Shown: positions 38,652 through 50,750 of the stretch, piece by piece
Layout of the letters: every line of letters starts with the position of its first letter
Numbering within the stretch: position 1 is the first letter of the stretch
DNA from: Paragonimus westermani
Taxonomy: Eukaryota > Platyhelminthes > Trematoda > Plagiorchiida > Troglotrematidae
Reading direction: 5' to 3'
DNA: 64,000 nt
Assembly (NCBI GenBank): GCA_008508345.1
Contig: QNGE01000854.1
Span: 141,302 to 205,301 of the forward strand
Made by a program: the position numbers and the translations under genes
The notes under the pieces: generated by a model
What the model was told of the DNA's origin: nothing
What the model saw: the letters and a program-made list of their open reading frames with translations, nothing else
The model's database searches: none

Positions 38652-41600
38652 GTATGTTATAATACTCGGTTGCTTAGTTTTTACTCCAATATGTCATACA
38701 CAAATAACCCACACACAACTTTCTTCAAAAATAACTAGACATGCATACTAGACAGACTAGGCACTCCACGAAAAAAACATTCTTCTGATGATTAAGAGCA
38801 GCTGATCGGAAGTACATTTGAGCATGTAGGGAAGGCTTCAGTTTTGGTCGAATTGATTCCTCAAGCATTTTCATAAGACTGGTCTGTCTTGCGAATCTTT
38901 TTAGAAGGTGCATGTTTAATTAAGGCCATAGTGGCAGATTTGGGAGAACCACACGTGGGCAATAAAGGCGTACTTCGGCTAAAACGGTACACCTCATTTC
39001 AGGCAAAACAGTGCAATAAGGCGAACTGACGTTTCTATGGTTGTATCGCATTAACTAAAAGTAATTTGGTAAATACATTCTTCGATCCGAACCTGCTTGA
39101 AGTTGCAAACAAAATAATGAATGTCAAAAACTATACGCAAGATAATCTTAAGACTTCCAACTAGTCGGCTTTTCGGGAGTCCCACTTTTCCCGTCTAGGT
39201 TCAGTTTGAACGCGCGACGTGCCCATAACAACACAACATGAGAATCTATCGCATCGCTTGTAATTTGTTTACATTTTAGCGGGCAACCCGAATAGAGTAC
39301 AAGTCCAAACGGACATTAATATGGTGAACTCTATTTTATGCGGAAGAGTTCCTGCTCGTTCACTCATCTTTCTGCAGCCTCCGGCTTCCATGACGTCTAG
39401 AACATCACTTGCCACAAGAACTTCATAAGACATCAATGGTTCCAGAAACAGTCGGGTCATCTCTAGCCGTACATCAAAACATGAACAAATATAAAGCTTC
39501 TTCGACCTCCGTCTGGCAGTTGTGTCTACCTGCCTGATTGTGAGCAGTCTCTGGTTTTGCCCATTCAACAGACCTCATCTGATGCACGTCTTGATGCGCG
39601 ATTCGCCTATACATGATAGGAAAGGCCGACAGACTGGTATGGTAAATCGTTCTCTAAAATTAAACACACTTTCGCTTCAGGTAGTGCCATCACACAAAAA
39701 CGGTACCAAATTGCACTCTATCTCAGCTCAACTCTTCTTTTGACACACACCAGTGTACTATCCATGGCTGAAAGATTTTGTGATTTATCCTCATTTTTAA
39801 GTGAGATTTTCCTGCTGACAGTCCGAAGAAGCAAACTGAAATTGCTGGATCGCGTATCTCATAGCTTGAAATGAATGTTTAGCACTGGAACAGAACGCTG
39901 AGTATGAAAGATGTATTGCTTATCAAAAAACCTGAATATGCTTCAGAGGAATAGTTCAACGGTACTTAATGTAGGTTCTGTTAGTTATCACACCCTCATG
40001 ACGGCAAACGGTGATATTTGGATTGTTCATCATATCGACCTCGTTGATGAGAATGTAATCAAGACGTGATGGTGATTGGCCCATTCGCCAACCTTTATGG
40101 TCCTCTACGTGGTGAAATAGTCCAACTTCGATTACTACCTCAAAAACTTCCTGGTATTAACTGAATGGTTCGTGTTGTCTCGCTTCGGATGATTGAAATC
40201 TCAAAGTATCACAGTTTCTGTGTAAAGCAAAGATGATATTCTACACAAAGAGTTGTGCAAGGCCTGTATCAGCATTCCTATCCAGGGAGGACATTACGTA
40301 AATATCACCAATTAAACAAGTGGTTAATAATGAAATAATTCATCCAAATAATTCTCCACTAAAGCACCTTCAAAATGCAAGTGTGACGGATATAGATATA
40401 TATTTGACCGACAGTTCGGTCTCTCGGTGTATGCCAACCAATATAATCATGCATTATTTGCATTCCACAATATTTAAACACAGTAATGATTTTGTAAAGT
40501 CCGCTATAACACTCAGTTTCCTACATGCCTGTTATGTTAATTGCTAGAGGACATGTGACATTTGACTGTTTACTTATGTAGAGGGTGGTCGTACAAATTA
40601 CCAGTTGGTATTTTGCCAATCAACCCAAAAACAGAAAAGGACCGGTTGACTAAACTCACACATTGCAAAAGTAAACAGATTAACATTTTCAATCGTGAGT
40701 GTTTTATTATCGCTGTCATCAAAGACCACACTACGTTAGCGGCACTCACTGATGCCTATGTGCTACAGGACAATGAAGAAAATACCAGGATTTAGACAAG
40801 ACAAAACGATTATGTTTATACGCAAACATTCAGCATTAAAATGCCCGCACCGAGCACAGGGAGAACTGAGCCACAAACTAGAGTAAGACGTCAACAGGAA
40901 TACACTGCATTGACGGTTTCTGTTTAACTGATGAGTAGTCGTGGATTTGGTTTATTTTCAAGTTGACNGTCGTGGCAAGGATATTGTGCACTACTGACGA
41001 GCTCTAATGAGAGCGAAACTCGAGTCTAGTGCTTCTTTTCGAAAGAGGCTGGCTGGAAAGTCTAACTGAATGCGAAGGCTGCTGTTTTATTGTTTCAATG
41101 AACTCAGCTAATTCACAGACGACTTGACCAACCAACGACAACTACCAACCCGCTTCAAGTCATCAGACATCGACACTTTGAATCGTAAGACGAACTTGAC
41201 TTACGGGGATCACTTCCTTGGTGAACGACTGCATTTGTCTGCAGGTCACCGCCTATCCACTTTGCATCTTATGCCAGGCGGACACAGCATCAGTAAACTG
41301 TTCGGTGTGATGGACGATTAGTTGACGTACTTAGTGCATGGCCCTACCGTCTAAGTTTGCCAATCTTAGAACTCGTGTGGTGAGCTTCTCCACATACCTG
41401 TTTTCCATTCTGTTTATTGCTTAGCCAATGATGACATCCCACGGGAACAACCAAACGCAGACATCGGTTCATCTTTTCTACCTTCAGTGCCCAAGTTTCG
41501 CAGTCAACAATTAACATTGTCTTCACATATGTGCGACCCTCAAGCTTCAAGGAAGTGCCTGTTTTGTCGCCAGGTCTGTCGCAAGTTAGCGAACACCATC

Positions 41601-44600
41601 CAAGACTTGACCGCAGTAACTTTTATTTAACTATCTGTCCCTCGGCTGAAAACAAGCCGGTCGAGAACCAGTGTAATGACAACCGTTTTTCAGAAGCACT
41701 TTGCACTGTGAGGTTAAAACACGCAGTTCGAAGTATGTAACAGAACGCGGAGATGTGTCTGGCATCGTCTGCACAACCCAGAAATTGTCAGACAACACCT
41801 CGTCCTCGGCCTTCTCAAGGTCAATTGGCTTTCCATCAGGTAGGAAATGCACACCGGCATTTTGTGAGTAACAAAACGGTTTTCCACTAGTTCACTTACG
41901 ACAACACTTATTAGTGATCGTGAGGGTAGAAAACCTTGATATACGTCAGTCTTGGTGCTGAAACTGTCAACTTCAAATTGAGTTGGGGTATAGGAATTAA
42001 ACGGTGACAACATGGACGCAACTGTTTTGGTAAACTGTTGCGTTGAAATTTAATTCCATGTATGTAGATCGATAGACCGACTGGAACGCCCTTTGTGGTA
42101 GAGAACCACGTGAGTCGTTGACCAGCGGTACGTATGACCCTTTCCCAAAACTTAACGACGAGTCAAAGTTTGGGCAATACATCCCTACCCAGAACGAAAA
42201 AGTGTCTGTTTTTCCCCGATTTCTGTCTCCCAATGTGAGATGACGCAAAAAGCCACATTGGCTTCAGGAAGAACAATCTGACATAGATTCAGCATAACCA
42301 TTCAACATTTCCAGTTGATCCGTTTTGAAGATGTCGGTCCTCCGTCGATTCGATGTTGAACGATGATACTGTAGAACACTGTTCCGAAGGATCGATGACC
42401 TCCCCTAAACAATCGTCATGATCCTGATACACATTCAAGTCAGAATGCTTCAAATTTGTCTTTTACGACGAATGCTTACACGAGTGGGTGTATTCTGTCA
42501 GGAATTCCTCTGCACTACAGAGCAGGGACAGAGTTTGATTGAGATAGCGGTCGTAATTATCGAGAATTAATGAAATTCTCCACATAGCCCATAATGATCG
42601 ACTTCACCCGTAATACCTCGTTTGTTGATTGATCGAACTGCGCACGCGAACGATCCATCCGGTTTAAGATAGGTCATTGTAAGAACAGGTCGTAAGCAAC
42701 CGACTTTAATGGTAATAGTGCACCAAGTAGTCTGTTTCTCGTGGCTTTGACAACGTTAAGTTTTATCGATCGGATGATGTTTGCTGAATTACTTGACAGG
42801 TGATAGACAAGCCAACATACTCCGTCAATGTTTAGTTGATCACAGGATCAAAATAGTGTTTTCGACAGATCTTGTTCTCTCGTGTCCGAACCAAAGGGGA
42901 AGATATTTCCGTATTCGTGTGGGAGTTGTTGCGACATTAAACCGTTGTAAACAGTTTGATAGAATGAAGTGAGTGAGCAGACATGTACAACGGCTAAAAA
43001 CTGAGTTGCCGTGAAACGGGTAAGCCCGGGATATGGCGAATTCCTTTCAGACAGTCACGGTGACAATAAGATTCGCAATCATGTCTTTACTAATCAGTGG
43101 CCTACGTGCATCGTGTCTTAACCCATTAGTGACCGTTTCAGACATGACAACTGGTTATTGTGTGATATATTCATTAGCGTTGGTTGTGTTAATTATTTTG
43201 GAAAGACGTTCGAAACATCCGTCACGCTCATCAGTCGGTTGGCTTTATCTCCGAACAACAAATCGAAGACCAGTCTTTCCTGTTGGATGACCAGTGACAC
43301 TAAATAATATAAAGTACTATTTAACTTAATGAAAGCCGAAAATGTACTTGAGATGTCAAGACAGACTTCCACAATATTGTTTCGTTGAACTAGTAGAAAA
43401 ACTCAGTATTCGAAATTTACTGACGAGTTACGCAATACATACAACGATTATCTTAGGGTAGGTTCCTTGAGACAACATACATCCAGAACGCTTTGCCTCT
43501 AAACTCTTGATGAAACCACCACTCACTCTTGAGATACCGTATATAAGAGAGAAACGCGTTCATCCAAGTCCCGTTCTAAGGTGATGACACCGCATGACGG
43601 CCAGTAATTAGACGGAATTAGGCATTCATCATGACGCGCTACAATTGAATTTCGTAACTAATTTTTGCGAAGCAACGTTTTGCTCTCTCTCTCTCTCTCA
43701 ACCGTTTGTGTTCAATACAGTATTTGACAATAATCAGATTGAAACACTCAGTCGATACTATCATTTTTGTGTGTTAATCCCGATTGGGTGTCTAGGCAAC
43801 CAAACATTTCATTCATCAGGAATGCTTGGCAGTATTCCACGTGTGTACAGGTCATGTTCGGATCAACCGGCAAAAGATGGATCACCCATTCGAACAACAT
43901 CATGTGCAACATTGCTTCGACGTATGTGTCGGCGAACACGCAATTCATAACACATTCCACTTTGGTCATACCCAATATATACAGATGGCACGGTAGTGGT
44001 GTTAAACGTGATTGTGCAAAGGACTGACAATGTCTCATCATCCACCTAAAAAGCGTTTGAACTCTGTCAACGATTAGTTATAAAATGTGCCAAAAATGAT
44101 TTCCGACCATTGGGCGGTAAAACCCTTCCAGAGTTCGTCCCTTGTTTCTATGTCAGGCATCCAAAGAGTAGGGAAATTGCAAAAACGTAGGCTTTAATAC
44201 TCATTTTTTACTACTTGTTAAAGTGGATTACTGCCAGTTACAATAATTCACTTCCCTTACTTCTCTCTTCGAATATTCCACTTTTCACAGGTTGTGGAGA
44301 CAGCAGATGCTTATGTGGTTGTATACGCAATCGACGATCGTTCATCATTCCTCACTGCACGTTCCATCGTCAGTCACCTCTTGGGTCATTCCAAACGTTC
44401 AAGTGCTATCATGCTGACAGCAAACAAGTCTGACCTGGTGAGGACTCGCGCTGTTCCTGAGGAAGGTAAGGCCAAGTTGTTCGGATTACGTGTTTGTCGT
44501 TACAGGGTGTTGTCCCTATTCACAACCAGTTAGCAAAACATGCATGCACAACCGGTGTAACTTTAACACCGATGAATGGAATCGCTTCGCACTTGTGACC

Positions 44601-47600
44601 GTCTCAACGTTAAGTTCATAGAGACGTAAATGCTATGTGACGCTAAGTAAATCAATGGAGAGTAGGCTGGACGAGAAAGATCATAATACTTCGCTAAATG
44701 TTATTATTCGTGTTTGCCTACCTTGGCCGCTGTCGTCTAAACTTTGAGAATAAGGTCCCTGCTGGGCACATGATTGAACGTGGGTGTGCTTAACGCTTCT
44801 GAGTTGCCAACTTGTGGCAACCCACTTCTATCTAACGTTCAGTCAGGTTCATGGGAAGCATTGCAAAAGTCTGCCACCATATCTTTTGTAAAGGTCGACA
44901 GGATAGTCTCAGAACCATTAGCAATATACCATGGGCGGGTAAATTCTGTATTACCCCTGAAAGTTTGTCAGAAGGATGCCTCATACTGCATTTAACATAA
45001 GGTATCCTGGAAAAGCCAATGTCCCATGACCGCTAAAATGACGGTATATATTTACTCACACTTTCCTCAGAGGAATCCAGCATTCCATTACAACAGAAGT
45101 TACGTCAGTTAAAACTAAGGTACTGCTCCAAATGGCTGGACGTGTTCAATCATGTTCAGTTTATATTAAACTCTTGCTGAAATTGATAACGATCATGAAA
45201 AATGCTACCGTCAAGGTTACTATGAAAGAAGCGTGTGATCCATATCCATGCCTCAGTTGAAATACGTTGTTCACAGAATCTCGCTCATTTTAGGGTAGTT
45301 TTTGCCCATAATCAAAACGTGTTTCATAATTGAACGAGCAGTGTGTTTGATCACTTGAACGTGAGATAAAAGAGCCACCATTGTTTCGTTGACCGCTGTT
45401 GACGAGAAATGTTCGGTGTATTTGGATAGTTTATTGTACGGCCACCTACGAAACATTTCACGCAAACAAACTAGTTAGATTGAACCATGTGTTTAACTGA
45501 TCGGTAATGGAAAGGATTCTACAAAACAGCCGAATCGGCACACTTCACCTGTGGGATTGTGTACTCTGGCTTACTATAAAGTCATTATTGTCCAAATTAA
45601 TCGCTCAGTCGAAATCACGTTTACCTACTCACCATTCATTGTCAGCTCCAACTATTTAAGTCAGAAGTAGGAACAAGCTGTTGTCCAAGATTTCAAAACC
45701 AAAAATTCGTTGGATAAACATATCTGTTTTCATTTGCGTGGCCTTAGAGACGTTTATACCATGCTAACAACTCCAGCTGAAAAGTCGTCTAATTTTTTTC
45801 TAGGGAAGGTTTTCAGTAGACAGTGAAATATTTACGTCGGTTTCACTTCGATTGACGACTGAAACAAGCCATCACACTGAGCACTCTGAACCAAATTTCC
45901 AACCATTTTGATACAAATTCTGAATGCTGTGCCACTTACGTGAACAGAAACAATCGAAACTTTAACCACTTCTGTTGTCATGGATATCTTGAAAGGAGAT
46001 ACCGTAACGAACACAATGCTCCATCTATCATGTGTACTGCATCGCATTTTGACAGATGCATACTGTAGTACTTGCGCACATACACATGTCCATGGTTGTG
46101 TACATTTAGCGTTACCGAACACAAAAGTTAGACAACCTAAACAGTCATGGTACCTCACTTGTCAAGCTAATCTGTTAAACCTGAGCAGATGGTTTTGTTC
46201 ACAGAGGAGCAGTTTTTTCCTCTCAGTAATTATAGCTTCCTCGATCGCGTGCGCCGTTACCCGAATTCTTACACCATGGTTGAAAACAACTTCGCCATCT
46301 GATACCAAATCTTACGTCACTTGTGAATTCTGGCATGAGTGCCAAAGGAAGTGTACTAATGAGGTCACGCCGCTCGTCATGGGTTAGGCTGCTGCTCTAA
46401 AGCCGAAGTAATTATTTAAGTTGGTATGGGAAAAGGGAGGAAAGTTGAAACAAGCAGGAATATTTTTCGCCTTTTATATGGTGGACCAATTTACAGCCCA
46501 TTTTTCTTATAATGGTCCAGAATTAATTAACTAATTCAGTATCGCGCTTAGTTAGCTGCACCATATGTTAGGTCATTAGTTGGATACATCGAAAATTAAT
46601 ACACGTTTAAAATTAAACTTACAGTGCGTAGCGTGAATATACAGTAGCAACTGTCACAAAAATGAACAGAGTAATTTGCCCACCTATAGGCATGAGGTTG
46701 TGAATACTAAAACGGTGAGATCACTAGATTGGGTCTGTCATCTCACTCACCTTCTGATAGTTAAAAAATGTCTCATGCGTATCTCACTGCGCTAAGACAA
46801 TCATAGCTTTAACAATATGAACCTGACTGAAATTAGCTAGTATCTCCCCAGTCTATACACCGATCATTTGTTCAGCGTTCAAAATCTCCACGTAGCAGCT
46901 ACCACTAATTGCAATACATTATCAACGTTCTGGTCACAGGACCAAACCAACACACGTTTTTTAGCACGACCCGCATCACGATTTATTTTGGTGTCGCGAA
47001 GCGTTTTCAACCTCAAGGGGTCGCTTTCAAATCTATGACTGAACTTCTTATAATCGAATTAGAAGCAGGTTTTTGATCGTCGGTAATCAGCTTAGAAGCA
47101 CCGAGTACAGGCTGAAACACGAGACGATTGTATTTTTGCAAGCTGGAAATCATCGTACACTGACAAAACACATGAGGTTATCGTCTACCTGCCAAGGGGA
47201 ATTGGCCATGGCTGCCTCCACTACGAGTAGTGAGGCATTTGGACCGGCGTAGCAGTAAGCAAGTCCCAACTTTTGAACACAATCCTTCATAAACAAGCAG
47301 TCCACGACTGTTTGAGTCGGGGTGGCCTGGGGACGCGGTAATCTCTCGAAAGTTCATATGGTAGGCTGATTACTCAGCAGTGTTAGTGGATCGTAACTTA
47401 CGTAAACGAAATCTATTCAACTTCAATTCTTCATTTCAAATGAGGATCATTTAAATCTCAGATAAATGAAGCTAGATTGAGTATACAGTATTCATTGATC
47501 AGCCTGTACGTGTCTAAAGTGACTACATCAGCCATGTGTTCTCTGTGGTTAGAGAATGTAACGACATCTGTAGCCACCATAGTAAACGACAAACTAATTC

Positions 47601-50334
47601 GGACACAAGTGGAAGTAGAGTAATACGACTTGAAACTGATTTTTCATAGGGATTAAAACTGCATTATTTAGTTGTCACTTTCCGAATCAGTTTTTGACTC
47701 TGGTGATAAAGAAAACGGAGGATGGGAATACGGTAAGCCTCGTAAGATGAGAATCGCGGTTGTGCTAGCCTGCACTACCGGAGGTAACACATTGATGGCA
47801 TAAGTAATAAATCAGTGTGAAAGACGGATAAGCCTCAAAAATTGAGGTCTAACAATCTGCGCGCAACTTATGAAGCTAGTCTGAAGGCAAGCATGAAAAC
47901 ATCATCTTTCCTGTCGTCGCTCATATGAGTGGATGATAGGATGATATCCGTAGACATCTGACTGACTCCACTGGTTAGCTGATCTGTCTAATCAGAACTC
48001 CACCTGGTCCACATTAACCTAAGTGCTTTAAACCCAAGTAGGATGAAAATTGTTCCGCCCCTGTATTTAGCAATAAGACAAGCTAGTAAGCTGGCTCGGG
48101 ATGGTCGATAATATTGAGGCGTTCGGTAGTTTGTCTAAACGCTCGGTTGTACGCCCAGTTTTGCGCGTAGATAGCGTACTGTCCAACAATAGCTTACGCA
48201 TATGTACAACCCATGCGAATGTGCGGATCTACGTCATGTGCAACAGACAGTGTTCCAGTGAATTGATATTCCTAAATGTGGGACCCCCACTGTCTAATTC
48301 GGTTGAGAATGTGGTCTTCCAATGTGGGTTATAAAGGGAGGCTAGCAATCACAAACCATGGGCATCGTAAGCGCACAGGCATTCACTTGTGCTCTCCACA
48401 CACGAAAGTCTCAGTACAGTGTGGTTCTGAATACGGTGATGTTGATGAGTTCGTAGGTGTGTGACTCACCGTCTGGTGAGTTAGAATCTTGTACGGTAGC
48501 AATCCTTACATCTCGCATGTAGAAAACTGTGCCACAGCAATTATACGCAACGGGGTAATACGAACGTATGGGAACCCGCACCGTGTAGTGTGTTGTGACC
48601 GTAGCATACGAAACTAACTAGAAAACAACGCATTCTTGCTTCGTTACAATGTCCTGTTTTTTGTTTAACAGTTTGCATGCACTCGTCATTGTTAATAAAA
48701 TTAAGTGGTCCAACCTAAGGTTGACATGCATCACCGAAGTTGTCTCAACCGCATCAGTGTATAAACATTTATTTCGTATATGTTAACAATAAGCGCACCC
48801 ATATATGCTGAGTTGTACAAACATAGCCTTAACAGCTAATCGATTAAGGAAGCAAATATTACAGAGCCAGTAAAATTGGCGGTAACCACCTTTGTGACGT
48901 GACCAGATTGGTTCCAGTTGCAGTTCGTCAATCCTAGGTAAGTACACGTGCTTGAAACCGAGTATGTAAATTCCTTGACTTCGTGCTTTGCACTCAAGCT
49001 CGCTCTCTAATATTCCGTGAATTTTACACTGGATATGTAAACATTGTCATATCCAAACACATCATCAGTAATGTAAAAATGGTGCTCCACTCACCCCAGT
49101 GTCTTTCGAATGGGGACACAGTAATATTGCTACTAACTACATCAACTAATCTTGCTATCGGGTACTCACAGTTTGGTCGGACTCACGACTATGAGTCGGT
49201 TAAACATTCGTCTGGTTTTTGTGACTAATGGCTCATATGCGAGCTATGCGTGCTGGCCACCTCAGACTCGATGGAGGCCGTGGATCAGTACCGATTCTGA
49301 GAGCATTTACAGGAAATAAGCACACACACTCTGTCTGCCTCAGTATCCCACAGAACTGCAATTTTATAAGGTAAGGAGGCACGGACACTAAAAGTGCTCA
49401 AATTTGATCGGTTTCATGTTTTTCGTCAGATATCGGGCATGTATGTAGAGTGAATTTTAAAGAAACATGATGAAGTTTGTCGTTACCAATTAGGTTGCAA
49501 GCTAGTGGTGTCTTTTGTGTTATACAGAGCTAGTAAGCTTACAATCAATTCATGACAGTCCTGTCCAAAAAGATGGGTAAACATGCACACTGGTGTTCAA
49601 AACCGGGTTAATATCCTTTAATAACTGGTATATGATGCGCCATACAGAAGGGGGCACGAAGTCTTATGATGGTGATTATTGTGTGTGTTCGTCAGTGTGG
49701 TTCTCGGTCGATTCATTGACGTGAATGAGCATTTACTTAGGTAACAGTTGCTTTGTCATTTCGTATGCTGATAGACCTGTATCTTATAATGTAACATCGG
49801 ATTTATAGATGCTCATTCTTGGACGACACACTTTATATCTGGTTTGTAATTTTCACTTCTCCAGTGTACATTTGACAAGATCAATTTGGCCATAAAACAC
49901 ACTGTAACATTTTTCTGTTTGTGATCTCATCTTCACTTGAGAACAGGCTTGTTGCTTTAAACATTATGCTTGCATATCGCTCTATTCAGTAATCACTGAC
50001 TAAAGACTTTTTGACAATTTCGTTTTCAGAGGGTAGAAACTTGGCAACCATCTACTCGTGTCCATACTATGAGATATCCACTGCTTTGAATCATCGAGTG
50101 GACGAATTGTTGGTCGGTACGGTTATGACTATTCAGGAGAGACGACGGTTGGTTGACAAAGAACGAGATCGTTTAGAACGAATGGCTAATTGTTCCGGTA
50201 ACCCTCATGGATCTTTTGCAGTGCCTGGACATAGACGATCGTTGACTGCATTGAAATCGCCCACCAGCAATATTGTGAAATTTTTTCAAAAAAAGTTCTC
50301 ACGAAAAAACAAACAAGAACATGGTCTACTCTGA
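38533..50334 (+). CDS. RGK-family small GTPase (Rad/Gem/Rem-like), spliced, 5' end missing
   Basis: Three exons (38533-38651, 44291-44465, 50030-50334) join in frame into about 198 residues covering the G3 region to the C-terminus of an RGK GTPase. Seen directly: a V-x-V-N-N-V-K-F-H-L strand; D-T-N-L in place of the usual D-x-x-G of G3; D-A-Y-V-V-V-Y-A-I-D-D-R-S-S-F, the RGK counterpart of D-A-Y-L-I-V-Y-S-I-T-D-R-A-S-F; the NKSD G4 motif; E-I-S-T-A as G5; then an extension with R-R-S-L-T and a basic, aromatic tail. Family members are known to bind calcium-channel beta subunits, calmodulin and 14-3-3, act at the plasma membrane and cytoskeleton, and hydrolyse GTP poorly. The P-loop and switch I exon(s) were not found, so the start is unknown. 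Rad, Gem or Rem cannot be told apart. Confidence 0.9.
38652..40928. other. GTPase intron, 5' part: nothing recognised
   Basis: Intronic sequence between the first two visible exons (total 38652-44290, 5,639 bp). Only short frames on both strands (for example 99 codons at 39269-39568, - strand). No domain or repeat was identified. Confidence 0.6.
40929..41085. repeat. Two SINE pieces in inverted orientation meeting at an ambiguous base
   Basis: 40929-40967 is the reverse complement of the SINE tail seen at 18918-18957 ('tgatgagtagtc' through 'agttgac'). The single N of the window is at 40968. From 40969 the SINE continues in the forward direction with 'gtcgtggcaagg', 'actactgacgagctctaat' and 'gaaactcgagtctagtg', ending near 'gaaggctgctg' at 41084. 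The bodies of the reversed copy and the head of the forward copy are missing at the junction. This is either a rearranged SINE pair or an inverted pair collapsed in assembly; the N at the exact switch favours the latter. Confidence 0.8.
41100..42110 (-). mobile_element. Decayed LINE (non-LTR retrotransposon), reverse transcriptase C-terminal half
   Basis: On the - strand, three segments fall in the order of a LINE reverse transcriptase. 41940-42013: V-Y-Q-G-F-L-P-S at the position of the usual G-V-R-Q-G-C-P-L-S. 41650-41870: D-L-E-K-A-E-D-E-V-L-S-D-N where active elements have D-L-E-Y-A-D-D, followed by S-Q-C-K-V-L-L. 41344-41550: L-E-G-R-T-Y, then C-E-T-W-A-L-K-V-E, then W-L-S-N, the thumb region. 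The frame changes between the first two segments and sequence is missing before the third. The catalytic aspartate pair is damaged. It sits in the GTPase intron, antisense to the gene. The clade is uncertain (RTE- or CR1-like). Confidence 0.75.
42111..44290. other. GTPase intron, 3' part
   Basis: Contains a CT microsatellite (43683-43699) and several overlapping open frames on both strands around 43750-44045 that look like a local lack of stops and not an exon. The flanking exons join without needing another. More LINE sequence may extend to about 42250, but I cannot align it. The 3' end has a good pyrimidine tract before the acceptor 'cttttcacag' at 44290. Confidence 0.55.
43683..43699. repeat. 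CT dinucleotide microsatellite
   Basis: Eight and a half uninterrupted CT units inside the GTPase intron. Confidence 0.9.
44291..44465 (+). CDS. RGK GTPase exon: central fold and NKSD motif
   Basis: Acceptor 'cttttcacag' at 44290, phase 0, matching the previous donor. Donor 'gtaagg' at 44466 after one base of a codon (phase 1). The 58 codons give V-V-E-T-A-D-A-Y-V-V-V-Y, then D-D-R-S-S-F, a helix, A-I-M-L-T-A-N-K-S-D-L and V-R-T-R-A-V-P-E-E. N-K-S-D is the guanine-specificity motif, and the L-V-R-x-R-x-V after it is typical of Rad/Gem/Rem proteins. This is the most diagnostic exon of the gene. Confidence 0.92.
44466..50029. other. GTPase intron: no gene or clear repeat
   Basis: Intron of 5,564 bp. 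The largest frame is 135 codons at 45980-46387 (+), opposed by a 108-codon frame (- 45832-46158). Neither has a recognised domain. I saw no transposon domain or SINE here, unlike in the preceding intron. Confidence 0.5.
50030..50334 (+). CDS. RGK GTPase terminal exon: G5 and C-terminal extension
   Basis: Acceptor 'cgttttcag' at 50029; AG completes the split glutamate codon, giving E-G-R-N-L-A. The frame runs 101 codons to TGA at 50332-50334. C-P-Y-Y-E-I-S-T-A-L corresponds to the G5 segment of RGK proteins. A charged helix rich in E, R and K follows, then G-H-R-R-S-L-T (a possible phosphorylation or 14-3-3 site) and a tail with F-F-Q-K-K-F-S-R-K-N-K. It ends E-H-G-L-L. There is no C-A-A-X prenylation box, as expected for RGK proteins, but the cysteine of the usual family C-terminal motif is also absent. 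Confidence 0.9.
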
Positions 50335-50750
50335 TTAGAATGTAGCTCGAACAAATCAAATGAAAATTGTTCATACACATTGTCTCAACATCTCACCATG
50401 CACACACACAAAATTCAATTCTTTATACACATCATGTTTTTTTCAATCTCATCCACAACCTTCGGTCAGCATTATCGATTCACATAGATTCATCATCATT
50501 GTGTTGCCGTGTTTTTCATTTTTAACATATGTTTGTCAAGAACATTTGGTCAAACATATGCACGCACGCACGCACACACACACACACGCACACACCCAAA
50601 CCCAGTTACATGTTCTGAAAAACCAACATTGTCATGTTCACTCGGATACGCATTTACGTATTCTGGAACACGGGGGGGAGGGAGAGCAAAGAAACAGAGT
50701 TGTTTTAGTTTTATCTGTTTGCAAATAAATTTGTAAAGACTCCATATTTT
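50335..50750 (+). other. Probable 3' UTR of the GTPase gene
   Basis: Follows the stop codon directly and is T-rich, with an AATAAA at about 50724-50729 in a suitable place for cleavage shortly after. A second AATAAA near 51020 could be an alternative. It includes a CA-type microsatellite. UTR limits are inferred only from these signals. Confidence 0.5.
50561..50596. repeat. CA/CG-interrupted microsatellite in the probable 3' UTR
   Basis: Begins with CACG units and becomes an uninterrupted CA run, then a short CACACC end. Alternating purine-pyrimidine sequence of this kind is length-variable and can adopt Z-DNA. Confidence 0.9.

Noticed and set aside
43645..44045. Cluster of four overlapping frames just before the second visible GTPase exon
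   Set aside because: An extra exon would disrupt the well-aligned join between the two flanking exons. No splice pair encloses any frame in the right phase.
45832..46387. Overlapping 135- and 108-codon frames on opposite strands in a GTPase intron
   Set aside because: The exons on either side join perfectly in phase, neither frame has a domain, and mirror-image openness is typical of chance or AT/GC bias.
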